A DNA stretch of 64,000 bases from Lachnospiraceae bacterium (lineage in GTDB: Bacteria > Bacillota > Clostridia > Lachnospirales > Lachnospiraceae), in contig BLMC01000002.1 in the NCBI GenBank assembly GCA_011959805.1, positions 1 to 64,000 of the forward strand, read 5' to 3'. A program made the position numbers and the translations under genes. Of the stretch, positions 44,359 to 54,600 are shown one piece after another. The notes beneath the pieces are model-generated. The model did not search any database. It saw only the letters and a list, made by a program, of their open reading frames with translations, and had not been told where the DNA came from. Numbering within the stretch: position 1 is the first letter of the stretch; the number at the start of each line of letters is the position of its first letter.

Positions 44359-44367
44359 TGACAACAA

Positions 44368-44526
44368 TTATTTGTTATTGTTGTTTGTGCTGTTCTTGCA
44401 GTTCTTCTGATTGTTCTCAGAATTGCTGTTGTTTGTGCTGTTAGAACCCTGAGAATTCTGTGCGTTCTGAGAATTCTGATAGCTGTTATTTGACTTGTTC
44501 TGCTCGTTGTTGTTTGTTCCAGACAT
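44368..44526 (-). CDS. Small Asn/Ser/Gln-rich protein
   Basis: Start at 44526 after GGAGGTATAATT. The 52-residue protein is low complexity, beginning MSGTNNNEQNKSNNSYQNSQ and ending KNSTNNNNK, with one Cys. The composition resembles gamma-type small acid-soluble spore proteins, which are rich in Asn and Gln, but the characteristic repeats are not evident. A spore role is a guess. It is a single-gene unit with very strong termination signals. Confidence 0.65.
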   Translation of the reverse strand: MSGTNNNEQNKSNNSYQNSQNAQNSQGSNSTNNSNSENNQKNCKNSTNNNNK

Positions 44527-44589
44527 AATTATACCTCCAATTATTTGGGATTCAAATCCCTTTATTCTGACATACAACTGCACTTGCAT

Positions 44590-44853
44590 ATATTTTGCAT
44601 GTCATCAGCACTTAATTCATGCTACACAGATATCATTTGCACAAATGCACTTTTTTATTCAAGAATTTTTATTTACATATCATGTTAACTTTGGATACAC
44701 TGCCCAAATCTGACAATTATTGTTTGTTAAGTTTTATTTTCAGAAATTAGTTGACCTTTGAAAATATACTTGATATACTAATATTAGTAAAGAGATACTC
44801 CTTCAATCCTCTTTACAACCCTTATATATTAATTATTTATACTCCCCTTAATG
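44590..44853. other. Intergenic region, no gene
   Basis: AT-rich DNA upstream of the Asn-rich gene. No convincing ORF. The shared hairpin at 44854-44884 bounds it on the right. Confidence 0.45.
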
Positions 44854-44884
44854 AAAAACGACCTTTCGTGAAATGGTCGTTTTT
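44854..44884. terminator. Terminator of the DUF1700 gene
   Basis: AAAAACGACC (44854-44863) pairs perfectly with GGTCGTTTTT (44875-44884). A and T runs flank both sides, so it works in either direction. It lies about 40 bp beyond the DUF1700 stop. Confidence 0.75.
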
Positions 44885-44926
44885 CTATTTATCAATGTAT
44901 TTATTTAACATATTTCTTTTTGCTAT

Positions 44927-45385
44927 TTATTTTCTTTGCCACCAATTGCGAACAGCTCGAACTAAAAAAACAGTCAACATACAGACAATAATATATGGTG
45001 CCAAAAACAAAAACACACGAAACATGAATGAAAGTATCAATAAAATCACTACTACAACAATACAAGTCATAAGCCATGTGGGAAACTTTTTGTGCTTTTC
45101 CTCTTCAGAGTTTGTATAGGTATCATTTCCACTATATGTTGTGTGAGATTTCCCATAATCAGCTCCACCCCGGTTCTCAAACGCAAACTTTCGACTCTCC
45201 TCAATTGTCTTTGCCAAAAGTCTAGGATCACCAAGCGAATGCAGCACATCAGATTCATTCTTGCCTATTGCGGTCTGACTATTAATATAGGATCTATAAT
45301 AGTTCACATTCTCTTGTATCAAACTCTCTGAGACCTTACCATCTAGCGCATCCCGAAATTGCCTTAAAAATTCCTCACAGTTCAT
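44927..45385 (-). CDS. DUF1700 (HAAS-type) membrane protein
   Basis: The 152-residue protein has an N-terminal helical HAAS domain (MNCEEFLRQFRDALDGKVSE, YYRSYI, LGDPRLLAKTIEE), a polar linker, and two hydrophobic helices near the C-terminus (TCIVVVVILLILSFMF and LFLAPYIIVCMLTVFLV). HAAS-domain proteins are often under PadR control and act at the membrane; no PadR gene is adjacent here. It shares a unit with the unknown gene 20 bp upstream. Confidence 0.75.
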   Translation of the reverse strand: MNCEEFLRQFRDALDGKVSESLIQENVNYYRSYINSQTAIGKNESDVLHSLGDPRLLAKTIEESRKFAFENRGGADYGKSHTTYSGNDTYTNSEEEKHKKFPTWLMTCIVVVVILLILSFMFRVFLFLAPYIIVCMLTVFLVRAVRNWWQRK

Positions 45386-45405
45386 AAATAACCCCCAATA
45401 TCTGT

Positions 45406-45792
45406 TTATGCCTGATCCATTCCTCTACCCATTGTTAATTTTTTTACATATGTTGCAGGTTCTTTCTTCATATCAATCATGTCCCTAAATGCATAAAGTA
45501 CCATTCTATCCTTATTGCAGGCTGCTGTGTTCTTACCGGAATCACCAATAAGATTATATCGACTCATCTGCCATATATACAAATCTGTCAATCCATATCC
45601 CTGGCAACGCACCTTGTCCATTAAATAATGATGTTCCAAATAAAATATTAATTCCTCTGTTAACTCTGAATCAAATATTAGTTCTTCCCAAAGTGCATCA
45701 CACCACTGTGCGGACTCACATGCAAGCTCTCCAAGTGCCAAAAAACCTTCATACACTTTGATACGTCTAACATCATACAATATTCCTGCCAT
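45406..45792 (-). CDS. Conserved-looking protein of unknown function
   Basis: Start ATG at 45792 is preferred because GAGG lies 7 nt upstream; an alternative at 45816 has a weak site. The 128-residue soluble protein has many aromatic residues (YLEHHYLMDKVRCQGYGLTDLYIWQMSRYNLIGD) and a C-terminal TYVKKLTMGRGMDQA. I do not recognise the family. Downstream is the DUF1700 membrane protein, 20 bp away, on the same transcript. Confidence 0.7.
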   Translation of the reverse strand: MAGILYDVRRIKVYEGFLALGELACESAQWCDALWEELIFDSELTEELIFYLEHHYLMDKVRCQGYGLTDLYIWQMSRYNLIGDSGKNTAACNKDRMVLYAFRDMIDMKKEPATYVKKLTMGRGMDQA

Positions 45793-45816
45793 TTTATTGC
45801 CTCGCTTTTCTGACAT

Positions 45817-46370
45817 AGTATCGTTTCCAAAACAATATACTAATACACTATTTTCTTCGTCTTTAACTGCTAAGTATCAAATGTTTTATTTGCGCAAAGC
45901 AAAAGAAAAAAATGATATAGTAGCTACAACTTATACTGCTGCCTTACAAGATAATAAAACACATTTTTAGAAAATATTACTACATCATTGTAATTTTGCC
46001 TAACACTGACACAAACTAGAACGCATTTCAATCCTTGTCTAAAAAAGGTACTAAAATATGTTTGAATAATTTTATCATAGCATACGAAACGAATAAGGTA
46101 AATTAACGAAATATTAAATTTTTTGTGAAAGTTGTGCAACTGAACTGCCCAAAATCAATTTACCATGTATTGTATACTGGCAGATAGGAGTTTCCTGTAG
46201 ATTTTCAACAAATGAATCAGTTTCTCTGCCGCCATATACCCTATTCCTTTTGTATCTTGCCGATATGTTGTAAGTTGTGGTTCTAGCTGAGAAGCTATTA
46301 AATCTAACGTACTGGTAGAGGTGCTTATGGGTTGATATCCCTACAATGAAATAATCAATACACAACACGC
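45817..46370. other. Intergenic region, no gene recognised
   Basis: AT-rich. Short open frames exist on minus, but none has a ribosome-binding site or recognisable motif. It should contain the promoter of the unknown/DUF1700 pair. Confidence 0.45.
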
Positions 46371-46400
46371 AAGTAGGGGAAGATAACTCTTCCCCTACTC
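46371..46400. repeat. Module A palindrome over the stop codon of a small gene
   Basis: AGTAGGGGAAGA and TCTTCCCCTACT form perfect 12-bp arms around TAAC. The TAG stop of the small gene downstream of feoAB lies in the stem. There is no T-run, so it is not a typical intrinsic terminator. Confidence 0.75.
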
Positions 46401-46622
46401 AATTTCTCTATCTGAAGTTCCCGCGCTAATATCAGTGTACATATCAAGCAGTCCCACGGTTTCTGTTGCTGGTCTACCATAGCTGTGACAACACTTGTGC
46501 GACACAGTTTTTGCATCCTTAGCTGTCTCGTCGAAAATAACACTCATACGAGCCGCCCCCTGTGCCAACTCGCTATCCAGATGTTTCAATATTTCATTAA
46601 TCATATGGTCATCATAATCCAT
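46395..46622 (-). CDS. Small protein following feoAB
   Basis: Start at 46622 after GAAGGGAGGGTC. The 75-residue product, MDYDDHMINEILKHLDSELAQ at the N-terminus, carries HKCCHSYG in the middle, a possible metal site, and an acidic C-terminus. It lies 17 bp beyond feoAB, the place where FeoB-associated small proteins are found, but it lacks the usual FeoB-associated Cys-rich pattern. Unknown family. Confidence 0.65.
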   Translation of the reverse strand: MDYDDHMINEILKHLDSELAQGAARMSVIFDETAKDAKTVSHKCCHSYGRPATETVGLLDMYTDISAGTSDREIE

Positions 46623-46639
46623 AATATTAGACCCTCCCT

Positions 46640-48997
46640 TCAAAAACCAAGCATCATTCCAATCCATCTAATTACAAACGCGCATACCCATGCAACTGCA
46701 CACTGACCAAAAACCATAATTATTGCAGATTTCCCTCCCAGTTCTCGCTTCACTGAAGCAATTGCCGCAATACACGGTGTATAGAGTAAACAAAAGATTA
46801 GAAGACTAATTATAGTAAGTGGTGTGAATACAGCGAGAAGATTTGCCGTATCTCCAAACAAAATAGATACTGTTGAAACCACACTTTCTTTTGCCATGAA
46901 TCCTGTCATCAATGCCGTTGAAATTCTCCAGTCACCAAATCCCAATGGCGCAAAAAGCGGTGCAATTATGCCAGCAGCTATCGCAAGTATACTATCTTTA
47001 GAATCTGTGACTACATTTAAGCGAAGATCAAAATTCTGTAACCCCCAGATTAGTATTGTTGCAACAAAAATTACTGTAAATGCTCTTTGTAAAAAATCCT
47101 TTGCCTTTTCCCATAAAAGCAGCGCAACATTTCTTACCCCAGGCATACGATAATTTGGCAATTCCATAACAAATGGAACCGCTTCTCCTCGAAAACGAAA
47201 TCTACGCATAACAAGTGCTGTTAGAATACCGACAAAGATACCTGCAAAATAAAGCCCTACCATGACAGCAGCACCTTTTCTCGGAAAAAATACTGCTGTA
47301 AAAAAAGCATAAATAGGAAGCTTTGCAGAACAACTCATAAATGGCGTCAGAAAAATCGTGAGTTTCCTATCACGTTCTGACGGTAATGTCCTACTGGCCA
47401 TTACACCTGGAACTGTACAACCAAATCCAATTAACATCGGAACAATGCTTCTGCCGGACAATCCAATCTTGCGCAGAAGCTTATCCATGACAAACGCCAC
47501 TCTGGCCATATATCCACTATCTTCAAGCATAGACAAGAAAAAGAATAGTGTCACAATCGTCGGCAAAAAACTCAACACACTTCCTACACCATTAAAAATA
47601 CCATCGACAACAAGGGATTGAAGTACACAGTTGACCCTCCCCGCCTGCATCGCCATTGCAACACCATCCGTCAAGTATCCGATTGCTATCTCCAAAAGGC
47701 CAGAAAACCATGCACCGACAACATTAAATGTCAGCCAAAAAACTGCTGCCATAATAAGGATAAATGTTGGAATCGCAGTGTATTTTCCTGTTAAAATACG
47801 ATCAATGGCAGTGCTGCGTTTATGCTCTTTGCTCTCGTTTGGCTTAATCACTGTCTCACTGCAAATTTTACTAATATATGAAAATCGCATATCTGCAATA
47901 GCAGCAGCTCGATCTAATCCTCGCTCTTTTTCCATCTGACAGATAATGTGTTCCAAGGTTTCCTTCTCATTTGCATCTAATTTGAGTCGTTCAAGCACAC
48001 GCCTATCTCCTTCTGCAAGTTTGGCAGCCGCAAAACGAACAGGAACGCCTGCCGCTGATGCATGGTCATCAACCAAGTGCATAATACTGTGTAGACACCG
48101 ATGTACTGCCCCACCATGATCTTCCGCATCACAAAAGTCCTGCCTGTTTGGTCGTTCCTGATATTTCGCCACATGTATTGCATGATCTATCAGTTCATCT
48201 ATTCCTTCATTTTTTGCTGCTGATATCGGTATCACTGGTATTCCTAAAAGTTCCTCAAGCTCATTCACCCTGATTGAGCCGCCATTTTCTCGCACTTCAT
48301 CCATCATATTGAGCGCAAGCACCATTGGAATATCTAGTTCCAAAAGTTGCATAGTCAAATATAAATTTCGTTCAATATTAGTCGCATCCACAATATTGAT
48401 AATTCCTCTAGGATTTTCATTTAATACAAACTGCCTAGTGACAATCTCCTCACTTGTATAAGGTGAAAGGGAATAGATACCTGGTAAATCTGTCACAAGT
48501 GTATTAAACTTTCCTTTGATGCTACCATCCTTCCTGTCAACTGTCACTCCTGGAAAATTACCTACATGCTGATTAGATCCTGTCAACTGGTTAAACAGAG
48601 TTGTCTTTCCACAATTTTGATTTCCTGCTAGTGCAAAGGTCAGTTTTTCCCCTTCGGGCAACGGGTTCTCACCCTCCTTCACATGATACCTTCCACCTTC
48701 ACCCAATCCAGGATGATGTGTCTTTCGTCGCATCTGTTTCTGTATATCTTTTTGAGATTCTTGTTTTGCTTCGTATACTTCTTCAATAATAATTTTCTCA
48801 GCGTCCGCCAATCTTAGCGTAAGCTCATAACCATGAATTAGAAGTTCCACTGGATCACCCATCGGCGCATATTTTACCATTGTCACCTCCACGCCTGGTA
48901 TTACACCCATATCCAGAAAATGCTGTCGCAGTGCACCTTCGCCACCTACCGAAACGACAACTGCCGCCTTTCCAATTGGTAATTCCTTCAATGTCAT
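46640..48997 (-). CDS. feoB: FeoA-FeoB fusion, ferrous iron transporter
   Basis: Fe2+ uptake across the cytoplasmic membrane. The 785-residue protein carries a complete FeoA SH3-like domain (1-75, LPIGKAAVVVSVGGE to LRLADAEKI), a His-containing linker, the G domain (GNQNCGKTT at 125-133, VTVDRKDG, TDLPGIYSLSPYT, NMMD), then the transport core with gate motifs (VIVPMLIGFGCTVPGVMA, PFMSCSAKLPIY). Most bacteria encode FeoA separately; here it is fused. Upstream is the 190-bp element copy 3. Confidence 0.93.
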   Translation of the reverse strand: MTLKELPIGKAAVVVSVGGEGALRQHFLDMGVIPGVEVTMVKYAPMGDPVELLIHGYELTLRLADAEKIIIEEVYEAKQESQKDIQKQMRRKTHHPGLGEGGRYHVKEGENPLPEGEKLTFALAGNQNCGKTTLFNQLTGSNQHVGNFPGVTVDRKDGSIKGKFNTLVTDLPGIYSLSPYTSEEIVTRQFVLNENPRGIINIVDATNIERNLYLTMQLLELDIPMVLALNMMDEVRENGGSIRVNELEELLGIPVIPISAAKNEGIDELIDHAIHVAKYQERPNRQDFCDAEDHGGAVHRCLHSIMHLVDDHASAAGVPVRFAAAKLAEGDRRVLERLKLDANEKETLEHIICQMEKERGLDRAAAIADMRFSYISKICSETVIKPNESKEHKRSTAIDRILTGKYTAIPTFILIMAAVFWLTFNVVGAWFSGLLEIAIGYLTDGVAMAMQAGRVNCVLQSLVVDGIFNGVGSVLSFLPTIVTLFFFLSMLEDSGYMARVAFVMDKLLRKIGLSGRSIVPMLIGFGCTVPGVMASRTLPSERDRKLTIFLTPFMSCSAKLPIYAFFTAVFFPRKGAAVMVGLYFAGIFVGILTALVMRRFRFRGEAVPFVMELPNYRMPGVRNVALLLWEKAKDFLQRAFTVIFVATILIWGLQNFDLRLNVVTDSKDSILAIAAGIIAPLFAPLGFGDWRISTALMTGFMAKESVVSTVSILFGDTANLLAVFTPLTIISLLIFCLLYTPCIAAIASVKRELGGKSAIIMVFGQCAVAWVCAFVIRWIGMMLGF

Positions 48998-49517
48998 GAT
49001 GTTATCTCCCTTATGTATCTTTTATATTCATTTTGCCCAATTATCTATGTTTCGTAATACTACAATTACTTCTCTTCTACCAACGATAACCACATACAAT
49101 TTTAAATTCTCATTTTTAGTATCAAAATCACGTCTATTTCTCCAAAAATCCATCTGAGTTGCAAACATTGGTTATTTTTTGTACTATCTTTAAAAATACT
49201 ATCAATATTGTTTCTGTGGCGTGCGCCTTAAGTCTATTGACGCAAAATCAATTTGCACATCTGTAATCCTACCAAGACTTATCTCAGTCAAGATTATTCA
49301 TCCACTGAGACAAAGTTATATTGTTCTTGCCACTGATAAGAGTGGAAATCTTCTTTGGCTGAGATAAAATTATGCAACCACATTATAGCAAAGTACCATG
49401 TTTTTTGCAACTCATGATTCCTTATAATAAAAGCAATCGGTTACTGAGAAAAACGTTACATTTAGTTTTGGAAGTCATATACAAAAACATTTAATGTCTT
49501 TTAACACTAGGTCAATT
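48998..49517. other. feoAB upstream region with repeat copy 3
   Basis: No gene. It should hold the feoAB promoter and any Fur operator; I found no convincing Fur box. The 190-bp element occupies 49192-49380. Confidence 0.5.
49192..49380 (-). repeat. 190-bp intergenic element, copy 3
   Basis: Best-folding copy. TTATCTCAG (plus, near 49278) faces CTGAGATAA (near 49360), with AAGATT/AATCTT just inside, enclosing CCACT..AGTGG. The shared blocks with copies 1 and 2 include TGTAATCCTACC, GACTTATC, CCACTGAGACAAA and CCACTGATAA. Lies about 195 bp upstream of feoAB. Confidence 0.7.
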
Positions 49518-49925
49518 TTATAATAAGTGCAAAGTTTTAAAAGAAACTGTAATAGCGGTTTCGTCTAACAAAGTGCTTTCTTCCAATAACTTAGTTTCTT
49601 CCAATAACTGCGTCTCAAATTCTTCATCAAGTAACATTGTCTTATTGCTTCTTTCCTGTTTTAATACAACCATTTCATGAAATTTTTTTCGTGCACAATG
49701 CACTATGGACGCATTTCTTTTCTTATACTCTCTAATTTTCCTCTTTGCTGTTATGCCTGTCAGTTCTCCCAATATTTTGGGAATTTCAAATACCATAAAT
49801 AATATCACTACTCCCCCGCTACATATCACCGCAATAAGACGACAAACGTAAAAAATCTGGTGAAAAAATATTATTGATTCCTGAACCTGTAAAATATCTG
49901 TCATTAGCATATCACTACTCATCAC
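49518..49925 (-). CDS. Small membrane protein in the kinase operon
   Basis: The 135-residue protein has one or two hydrophobic helices (about 20-50, IFYVCRLIAVICSGGVVILFMVF), a basic stretch (TAKRKIREYKKRN) and a Leu/Glu/Thr-rich repeated tail (QLLEETKLLEESTLLDETAIT). The Thr residues in that tail could be phosphorylated by the kinase whose gene overlaps its start by 11 nt; this is inference. No family recognised. Confidence 0.65.
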   Translation of the reverse strand: MMSSDMLMTDILQVQESIIFFHQIFYVCRLIAVICSGGVVILFMVFEIPKILGELTGITAKRKIREYKKRNASIVHCARKKFHEMVVLKQERSNKTMLLDEEFETQLLEETKLLEESTLLDETAITVSFKTLHLL

Positions 49926-51612
49926 ACTTCTCCTTTTTTAATACTCTCTGCGCCCGCGAAATATTTCTATTTAATTGTTCTGCAAGCTGTTTTATCCTAT
50001 CGGTTTCTTGTAAAGAATCCACATCAATATCCTCATTGAAATGTTTCTTAATCTCGTTTAGTTGTCTTTGTAACTCTTCTTTTGAGATTCCTGCCTGTTC
50101 AAATTTTAAAGCATTTACATAAATCTGATATACCATCTCTTGATATACCATCAATGCTGTCGTTGTATTATCAAATGCTGTTATATCTCCTTTTGTGACT
50201 TCGCAGAGGTCTTTCCAGTATTCTGCATAGTTAATATTATTATCTCCAGATTTACTCTCAATTCCTAATCGTGCATAGTATTCCGCAATTCGACCAAGTT
50301 TGGAAGCTCTTTGAACTTTACGTGTATCAAGCGTTGAAGCATTTGCTGCAACTGTCAACCATTTGGCAGATAACGCTTTGTTTCCATGCTCCTCATAAGA
50401 ATAAAAATAAGCAATTCCAAGCTGATATGCCAATTTCTCATATCCTGAAACATTTTCTCTTAATTCTTCCTCATATGTTTTTCCAGTATTTGTACGTCGA
50501 ATCAACAGCGCTCGCAACTGCTGATCTTCTGCAGTTGTCAAGATATCATCCTTAAGATATAACTTGTCAACTAATTCTAAATACGCTCGTTCTTCACCGG
50601 GCATCAACTGTAATGCCTTCTCAAAATATGCAAATTGTTCACTGGCAGTCGCACCACTTTTTGCAGCCTCTATATAATCATTATATTTTTGTGTAACAAT
50701 AGATATCTCTGTGTGATACGCCCACACAGCTGTCAAAGAAAAAATTACAGCAAAGAAAAACATTCCCAAAAAAGACAACAACCTAAGTTTCTGTTGCAAA
50801 GAGTATCTACTATCCAACTCCTGAAAGTGTTCTAAATCATATTGTATCTCCGCACAAGATTGATAGCGTTCATTTGGATTCTTTTGCACACATTTCCATA
50901 TAATTTTTTCTAAACCTTGTGATAATGTTGCATTCCAATGGCGAATTGGAAAAACCTCATAAGGAGGTTTTGCTGGATTCTGTCCTGTTACAAGGTGATA
51001 CAATGTCGCTCCAAGTCCATAAATATCAGTTCTTGCATCGGTCTGCCCTTGTCCTCCAAACTGCTCTGGTGCTGCATATCCCTGTGTTCCTAATGCTCTA
51101 GTATCTTGCAATGCATATGATTTATATTCTCTAGCAATGCCAAAGTCAATCAATGTAATACTTCCATCTGGTTTTAACATAATATTATCTGGTTTCATAT
51201 CCCTATAAATAATTGGAATTGGTCTACTATGAAGATATCCCAAAACCTCACATAATTGTTTAGCCCATTCAATTACATGCTCTTGTGGCAGTGGACCATA
51301 CTCCTCAAGTGCCTTACAAAATGGTATCCCTTCAATATAATCCATTACAATCAAAAAACTGTCCTCTAAGTCAATTACATCAATAATCGTTGGCAGATAT
51401 GGATGTCTCAACCTTTTTAACATTTCCATCTCAACAATCAATCCTTGATGCACAAACGCAAAATCTTGCGTTCCATCTTTTCTAACTTCCTTTATTGCCC
51501 ATTGCTTATTGGCGCGTTCATTCATCGCAAGATATACGATGCTCATTCCTCCTCTGCCAATCTGATTTAATATTTTATATTTTCCATCGACGATGGCGCC
51601 AATATCAAGCAT
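49915..51612 (-). CDS. Membrane-anchored Ser/Thr protein kinase
   Basis: The 565-residue protein has a Hanks-type kinase domain (about 12-265): glycine loop IGRGGMSIVY, K41, catalytic YRDMKPDN with D138, DFG at 156-158, and GTQGYAAPEQF. One membrane helix follows (about 278-300, LSFLGMFFFAVIFSLTAVWAY). The extracytoplasmic part is helical, TPR-like (about 310-560), not PASTA, so it does not sense muropeptides in the PknB manner. It sits between the Ig-like giant protein and the small membrane protein, in one operon. Confidence 0.9.
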   Translation of the reverse strand: MLDIGAIVDGKYKILNQIGRGGMSIVYLAMNERANKQWAIKEVRKDGTQDFAFVHQGLIVEMEMLKRLRHPYLPTIIDVIDLEDSFLIVMDYIEGIPFCKALEEYGPLPQEHVIEWAKQLCEVLGYLHSRPIPIIYRDMKPDNIMLKPDGSITLIDFGIAREYKSYALQDTRALGTQGYAAPEQFGGQGQTDARTDIYGLGATLYHLVTGQNPAKPPYEVFPIRHWNATLSQGLEKIIWKCVQKNPNERYQSCAEIQYDLEHFQELDSRYSLQQKLRLLSFLGMFFFAVIFSLTAVWAYHTEISIVTQKYNDYIEAAKSGATASEQFAYFEKALQLMPGEERAYLELVDKLYLKDDILTTAEDQQLRALLIRRTNTGKTYEEELRENVSGYEKLAYQLGIAYFYSYEEHGNKALSAKWLTVAANASTLDTRKVQRASKLGRIAEYYARLGIESKSGDNNINYAEYWKDLCEVTKGDITAFDNTTTALMVYQEMVYQIYVNALKFEQAGISKEELQRQLNEIKKHFNEDIDVDSLQETDRIKQLAEQLNRNISRAQRVLKKEKCDE

Positions 51613-51626
51613 AATTTCCTCCTGAT

Positions 51627-54600
51627 TTATTCTCTCTTTTGTCGTCTCTTTCTAACAAAAATAATTCCTGCTGTTATCAGTATTGCCGCCAGCATAGCAG
51701 CACTGACACCATACAGCACATGATTCTCATTCTGATAGGTTGGAACAATAATACCTTCTATATGTTGTGATGAAACAGTTTCCGTAGTTTCATTATGCTC
51801 TGCAGTTTTTTCAATTATTTTATTCTTTGTATTTTTTGATTTTTTTAGAGTGATGTCTTCCATTACTTCCTTTTGTGAAGATATCAGTACACTAGAAAAC
51901 TTAAGGATTTGCTCATTCTTTGCTCTGTCCTTAGCTATTATGAAAATGTCCCTTGTTGTATCTTTTTCTTGCAAAAGAAAGGGAATGACTCCCTCCTTTT
52001 CTTGTAGTTCATTCGCTGACATATCTAATATTGTTTCCCCATTATCCATAATTTGCAGGTTTGTAAGATACATATTATCTTTTACATCTATTGTAATCTT
52101 TCTCTCTCGCTCTTTATAGGTCCTATCTGATTCTATACCATCGACCACAATACTTGGCGCTATTGTGTCCAAAGCAAACGTTATTTCTTTCCCTTTCATA
52201 CGATTATCCGATGTATTTCTCGCCTTATCGATGGAATAAAATTCTACAGAATAAACACCATCCGACTCAAAATTATTCGGCTTTATTTTGTAAGTATACG
52301 ATTTCCAATCTACATCAGTGCCCTCTTTGGTAACTATATAATCCTTTTCACGGATTAGTGTACGGGTCTGTCCTTCTCTACTAACTGTAACTTCCCCATA
52401 TTCCAGAGCATCAATATTAACTTCTGTAATTGTGATTATAGGTGCTTTTGCGGTATAATAATTCTCAATTAATTGTTGTGTATCTTCACTGATTTTATAA
52501 GTTGACCCAAATCGATTGACAGAAAAATTTATCTCTTCCTCACTCTTATTTCCCGCCAAATCTATCGCCTTCACGCTTAATGTATAAAAATCGTCCATCT
52601 CCTTTATGTATGTAAAATCAGGATAACTAAGCTGTATTCCATTTGTAATCACACTTTTTTGTGCCCCGGAAATTTGCTCCTTATGATTTGTTCCTGTGAG
52701 TGTCACTATTGTTTCATCTTCATCCAGATAAGAATCTGTATATTTCACAATAGGTATTACAGATTTATTATTTGCAGAATTTGCACACACCCCTTCAATA
52801 ATAATTTGAGGCGCTGTTTTATCAATAACAAAAATCGGACTTACATAGTCTTTAGCGGTATTGCCTGCTAAATCACTGCAAACAATACGAAATCCATAGA
52901 TTCCTTCTTGGGTAAAACGAATTGTAGCAATCCGTTTTTCGCCCTCTGTCTTCCATCGGCTTATGACAGGAAGCTTGTCTACTTCTAAAGTATTTTGTTC
53001 TTCGATTACAACAAGTTTTTCTGAAAAAGCTTGTTCTGTTATAGTGATTGTCGCTGTCCTTGAGGTATTATAATAATTACTATTTTTAGCATTGTTCTGG
53101 TCAAACGTAACTGTAATTTTTGGCTCTATCGTATCAATCACAAAATTACCGCCATCTACTTTATTTGATGGATTACCTGCCTTATCCTTACAAGAAAATT
53201 GAACATGATATTCCCCATCTTTTTCAAAAAAAATCTCACAAATATAATCTGTCTCAATTTGTCTCCACTTGCTCATTTTAGGACGAATATTCCCTGCACC
53301 AAAGTCAAAATTTATCTCGCAATTCTCATCAAAGTTGGCATCTGTCACAATCACTTTCGCTGTCCGAAAAGCATAGTAACGCTTATCACCTTTTAATGTA
53401 TCTTTATTATATTCAATCCTTACGGATGGAGCTGTACTGTCAATAATAAAAAGTTTTTCACAATCTAACGCTATCTTTCCCTCATTTCCTGCTTTATCTT
53501 TACATTTTATGCGCAATCCGTAAATACCATCTTCTGCAAAGCTTAATGTTGCACTATGTACAATTCCATCTGATGACCATTCCCCTATTGTAGGCAACAC
53601 ATTGGTTATTGTTAGACCAATTGGCTCAATCAAAACATTTTCCTTAATAAAATTTTGCTCGGCTATTTTAATCATTGCCGTTTTTGTACTGTGATAATTT
53701 TTTTGCTCTATTATATTTGTATGTTCAAACTCCACTTGTATATTAGGCATTGTATTGTCAATGATAAAACTGCCACCATCAATAGTCCCCGATAAATTTC
53801 CGGCCTGATCCATGCAGGAAAACTGAAAAGTATACGCTCCGTCTTGTTCAAATGTCACTGTACATGTATACTCTGTCACATTTATAAATTCGATATCCCT
53901 TTTTGTCCATTTACTAATTGATACAGGTATATTTTGAGGAGAGATATTAAAATTTGCAGTACAATTTTCATTAAAAGAAATATCTCTTACGGTAATTTTT
54001 GCTATCCTCGACCCTTTATAATAATTGTCTGTTTGTTTTACACCCTCATAGCTAATATTGACAACTGGTTTATTTTTGTCAACAAGAAAAATTTCACTCT
54101 GATAGACTTCTGATTCGTTGCCTGCCTGGTCTTTACATAACACTGTAACACTATAGATACCATCTTCCTGTATTTGATAAACCGTTTTGTTTGTCTGCTC
54201 ATCTATTTCTTTCCAAGAAACTTTTAATTTTGTTTTCTTTGCATCCTTTTGGTTGTACAAGATTACTGTAACATTTTCCTTAGAAAAATTTTCTTCAATT
54301 ATTTGTATTATTAATTCTCCAGAAATATTTAAGTTCATTCCTGTTTTACTTTTTTTATCCATATAAGAAGTATGAATCAAGGGAGGCGTATGGTCGGTCA
54401 CTAAATAATCACTTATTACAGTGTTCGATTTATTGCCTGCTTTATCCTTGTATTCACACTGAAAACGATATGCACCATCTTCTTCAAAATGAACTGTACA
54501 AGTATATTCATCCGTATTTTCTGCTTTTTTCCACTTGCTGATAATGGGACTTTTTCCTTCTGGTATTACAGTCAAATTATGATTTTGTGTAGTATCAAAG

